Assembly (NCBI GenBank): GCA_021785335.1
Contig: JAJYFW010000084.1
Span: forward strand, 1-7,250
Reading direction: 5' to 3'
From: Pseudomonadota bacterium
Lineage (GTDB): Bacteria; Pseudomonadota; Alphaproteobacteria; Acetobacterales; Acetobacteraceae
Length of the DNA stretch: 7,250 nucleotides
Numbering within the stretch: the stretch's first letter is position 1; every line of letters starts with the position of its first letter. Shown one piece after another: positions 6,325-7,250 of this stretch. The notes beneath the pieces were generated by a model, which searched no databases, was not told the DNA's origin, and worked only from the letters and a program-made list of their open reading frames with translations. The position numbers and the translations under genes are program-made.

Positions 6325-6822
6325 CTAGCTTTCCGCCCGGGACGTCGTTGCCCAGGACGCCGCGGCCGCGTCGTCCTCGGCCCTGGCCTCGACCCAGGCG
6401 GTGGAGCCGTCGGCGAAATGCTCCCGCTTCCAGAACGGCGCCCTGGTCTTGAGCCAGTCGATGAGGAAGCCGGTCGCCGCCAGCGCCGCGGCGCGATGGG
6501 CGCTCGCCGCCAGCACCAGCACGATACCCTCGCCCGGCACCAGGCGGCCGACGCGGTGGATCACGGTCACGCCGAGCAGCGGCCAGCGCCGGCCAGCTTC
6601 CGCGACGATGTCCGCGAGCGCGCGCTCGGTCATGCCGGGATAGTGCTCGAGCGTCATCGCCGTGATCTGCCGCCCGCCTGCCCTGTCGCGCACCGTGCCG
6701 ATGAAGCTGCCGATGCCGCCGATGTCGTGACGGCCGGTGGCGAGGGCGGCAAGTTCTGCCGCGACATCGAACGGCGCTGTCTGCACCGCGACGCGGGCCG
6801 TGGGGACGGTCGCCTCAGCCAC
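6325..6822 (-). CDS. moaE: Molybdopterin synthase catalytic (large) subunit
   Basis: MoaE, 165 residues. With thiocarboxylated MoaD it inserts two sulfurs into cyclic pyranopterin monophosphate to make molybdopterin, in the cytoplasm. Family motifs are all present: IGSFIGTVRD (37-46), LEHYPGMTERAL (58-69), VIHRVGRLVPGEGIVLV (87-103), ASAHR (106-110) and the active-site segment LKTRAPFWKREHF (124-136), where Lys125 and Lys132 correspond to the conserved catalytic lysines. The start is a GTG at 6822 that overlaps the last 8 nt of moaD, an arrangement expected for translational coupling of a subunit pair; no strong ribosome binding site is seen. The C-terminal 15 or so residues (after TAWVEAR) are an Ala-rich tail of no known role. 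It is followed after 3 nt by the glycosyltransferase gene. Confidence 0.95.
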   Translation of the reverse strand: MAEATVPTARVAVQTAPFDVAAELAALATGRHDIGGIGSFIGTVRDRAGGRQITAMTLEHYPGMTERALADIVAEAGRRWPLLGVTVIHRVGRLVPGEGIVLVLAASAHRAAALAATGFLIDWLKTRAPFWKREHFADGSTAWVEARAEDDAAAASWATTSRAES

Positions 6823-7069
6823 CCGTCACCGGCGGGAAGAACGCGACCTCGTCGCCGGGGCCGATGGCGGTCGCGGGCCCGGCCATCGCCTGGTTGATCG
6901 CGACGCGCACCGTGGGCTCGGCCAGCGCCGCGTAGGCGGGGCCGCGCGCGATCAGGTGCTCGCGCAGCGCCGCGACCGTGGTGATCCCCGCCGGCAGCGC
7001 CAGGGTCTCCTCGGCGAGGCCCACGCGCTCGCGCAGCCAGGCGAAGTAGAGGATACGCAGTTCCGCCAT
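6815..7069 (-). CDS. moaD: Molybdopterin synthase sulfur carrier (small) subunit
   Basis: MoaD, 84 residues, a ubiquitin-like beta-grasp sulfur carrier. The N-terminal strand ILYFAWLRERVG (6-17) is typical. The middle has VRVAINQ (54-60), and the C-terminus is GDEVAFFPPVTGG (72-84), ending exactly at the Gly-Gly that is adenylated and thiocarboxylated before sulfur transfer to the pterin precursor. Length is normal. The stop codon lies inside the moaE start region (8-nt overlap). ThiS is a similar carrier, but the adjoining moaE decides the identity. The ribosome binding site is weak, and the gene starts 19 nt after the stop codon of the preceding unidentified gene, so it may be cotranscribed with it. 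Confidence 0.94.
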   Translation of the reverse strand: MAELRILYFAWLRERVGLAEETLALPAGITTVAALREHLIARGPAYAALAEPTVRVAINQAMAGPATAIGPGDEVAFFPPVTGG

Positions 7070-7088
7070 GCGCCAGTCCGCCCGCCGC

Positions 7089-7250
7089 CTATTTCTTCGG
7101 GGCGTTGACCGTCTGGACGCTGCCGTCCGGCCCGATCAGGGTCAGCGTGCCATTGCCGTTGGACACCGCGATGCCCCTGGTGCCGTTGGACAGCGTATAG
7201 GTGATGACGCCGTTGGCATCGGTTGAGAGGTGCGCCACGCCCTGCGCAGT
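7089..7250 (-). CDS. C-terminal fragment of an unidentified protein
   Basis: An open frame enters from the right edge and ends at a TAG at 7089-7091, giving 53 residues with no visible start. The sequence is rich in Gly, Asn, Thr and Ser with alternating hydrophobics, for example NGVITYTLSNGT, GIAVSNGNGTLTLIGPDG and SVQTV, ending in APKK. This pattern suggests short beta strands and turns, as in a secreted or cell-surface beta-rich domain, but no family is recognised. It sits 19 nt upstream of moaD on the same strand, which supports it being a real gene in the same transcription unit. It could also be a fragment of a small periplasmic protein. Function is unknown. Confidence 0.6.
   Translation of the reverse strand, partial: TAQGVAHLSTDANGVITYTLSNGTRGIAVSNGNGTLTLIGPDGSVQTVNAPKK

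Noticed and set aside
5836..6897. Long plus-strand open frame (353 codons) opposite moaE and the GT4 gene
   Set aside because: It lies antisense to two well-recognised genes, its translation is Arg/Gly/His-rich with no family motif, and such shadow frames are expected in high-GC DNA.

Overview
The window is high-GC, densely packed bacterial DNA with alphaproteobacterial gene content. A MarR regulator followed by a PhoB-type response regulator and lying divergent to a branched-chain aminotransferase, together with TPR-linked GT9-like glycosyltransferases, suggests Rhodospirillales/Acetobacteraceae or a relative. That placement is an inference from gene content and base composition. No rRNA, tRNA, CRISPR array, insertion sequence or phage gene was seen, and no gene-free stretch exceeds about 100 bases.

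Left block (1-2563, minus strand, transcribed leftwards): a MarR-family regulator, an OmpR/PhoB-type response regulator, an aminoglycoside-phosphotransferase-fold kinase of the ACAD10/11 type, and the N-terminus of a Wza-like outer-membrane polysaccharide export lipoprotein that runs off the left edge. Gaps are 22, 11 and 67 nt, so this looks like one operon, with the lipoprotein having its own good ribosome binding site. No histidine kinase is present.

Centre: an AT-rich divergent promoter region (2564-2655) separates the MarR gene from ilvE (2656-3558, plus strand). It holds a perfect TATAAT on the minus strand, a plus-strand promoter candidate and several overlapping inverted repeats that could be regulator sites.

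Right block (3501-7250, minus strand, transcribed leftwards): the C-terminal end of an unidentified protein, moaD, moaE, a GT4-type glycosyltransferase and a TPR/GT9-like glycosyltransferase. Gaps are 19, -8, 3 and 34 nt, so the molybdopterin synthase genes appear transcriptionally joined to two sugar-transfer genes. The last gene converges on ilvE and overlaps its 3' end by 58 bp.

The genes suggest two themes. One is surface polysaccharide production and export (two glycosyltransferases and the export lipoprotein). The other is housekeeping metabolism and its control (branched-chain amino acids, molybdenum cofactor, MarR/response-regulator pair). The most unusual DNA-level signal is a 15-bp tandem repeat with three C6 tracts inside the first codons of the GT4 gene. 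No clearly new defence or mobile system was found.
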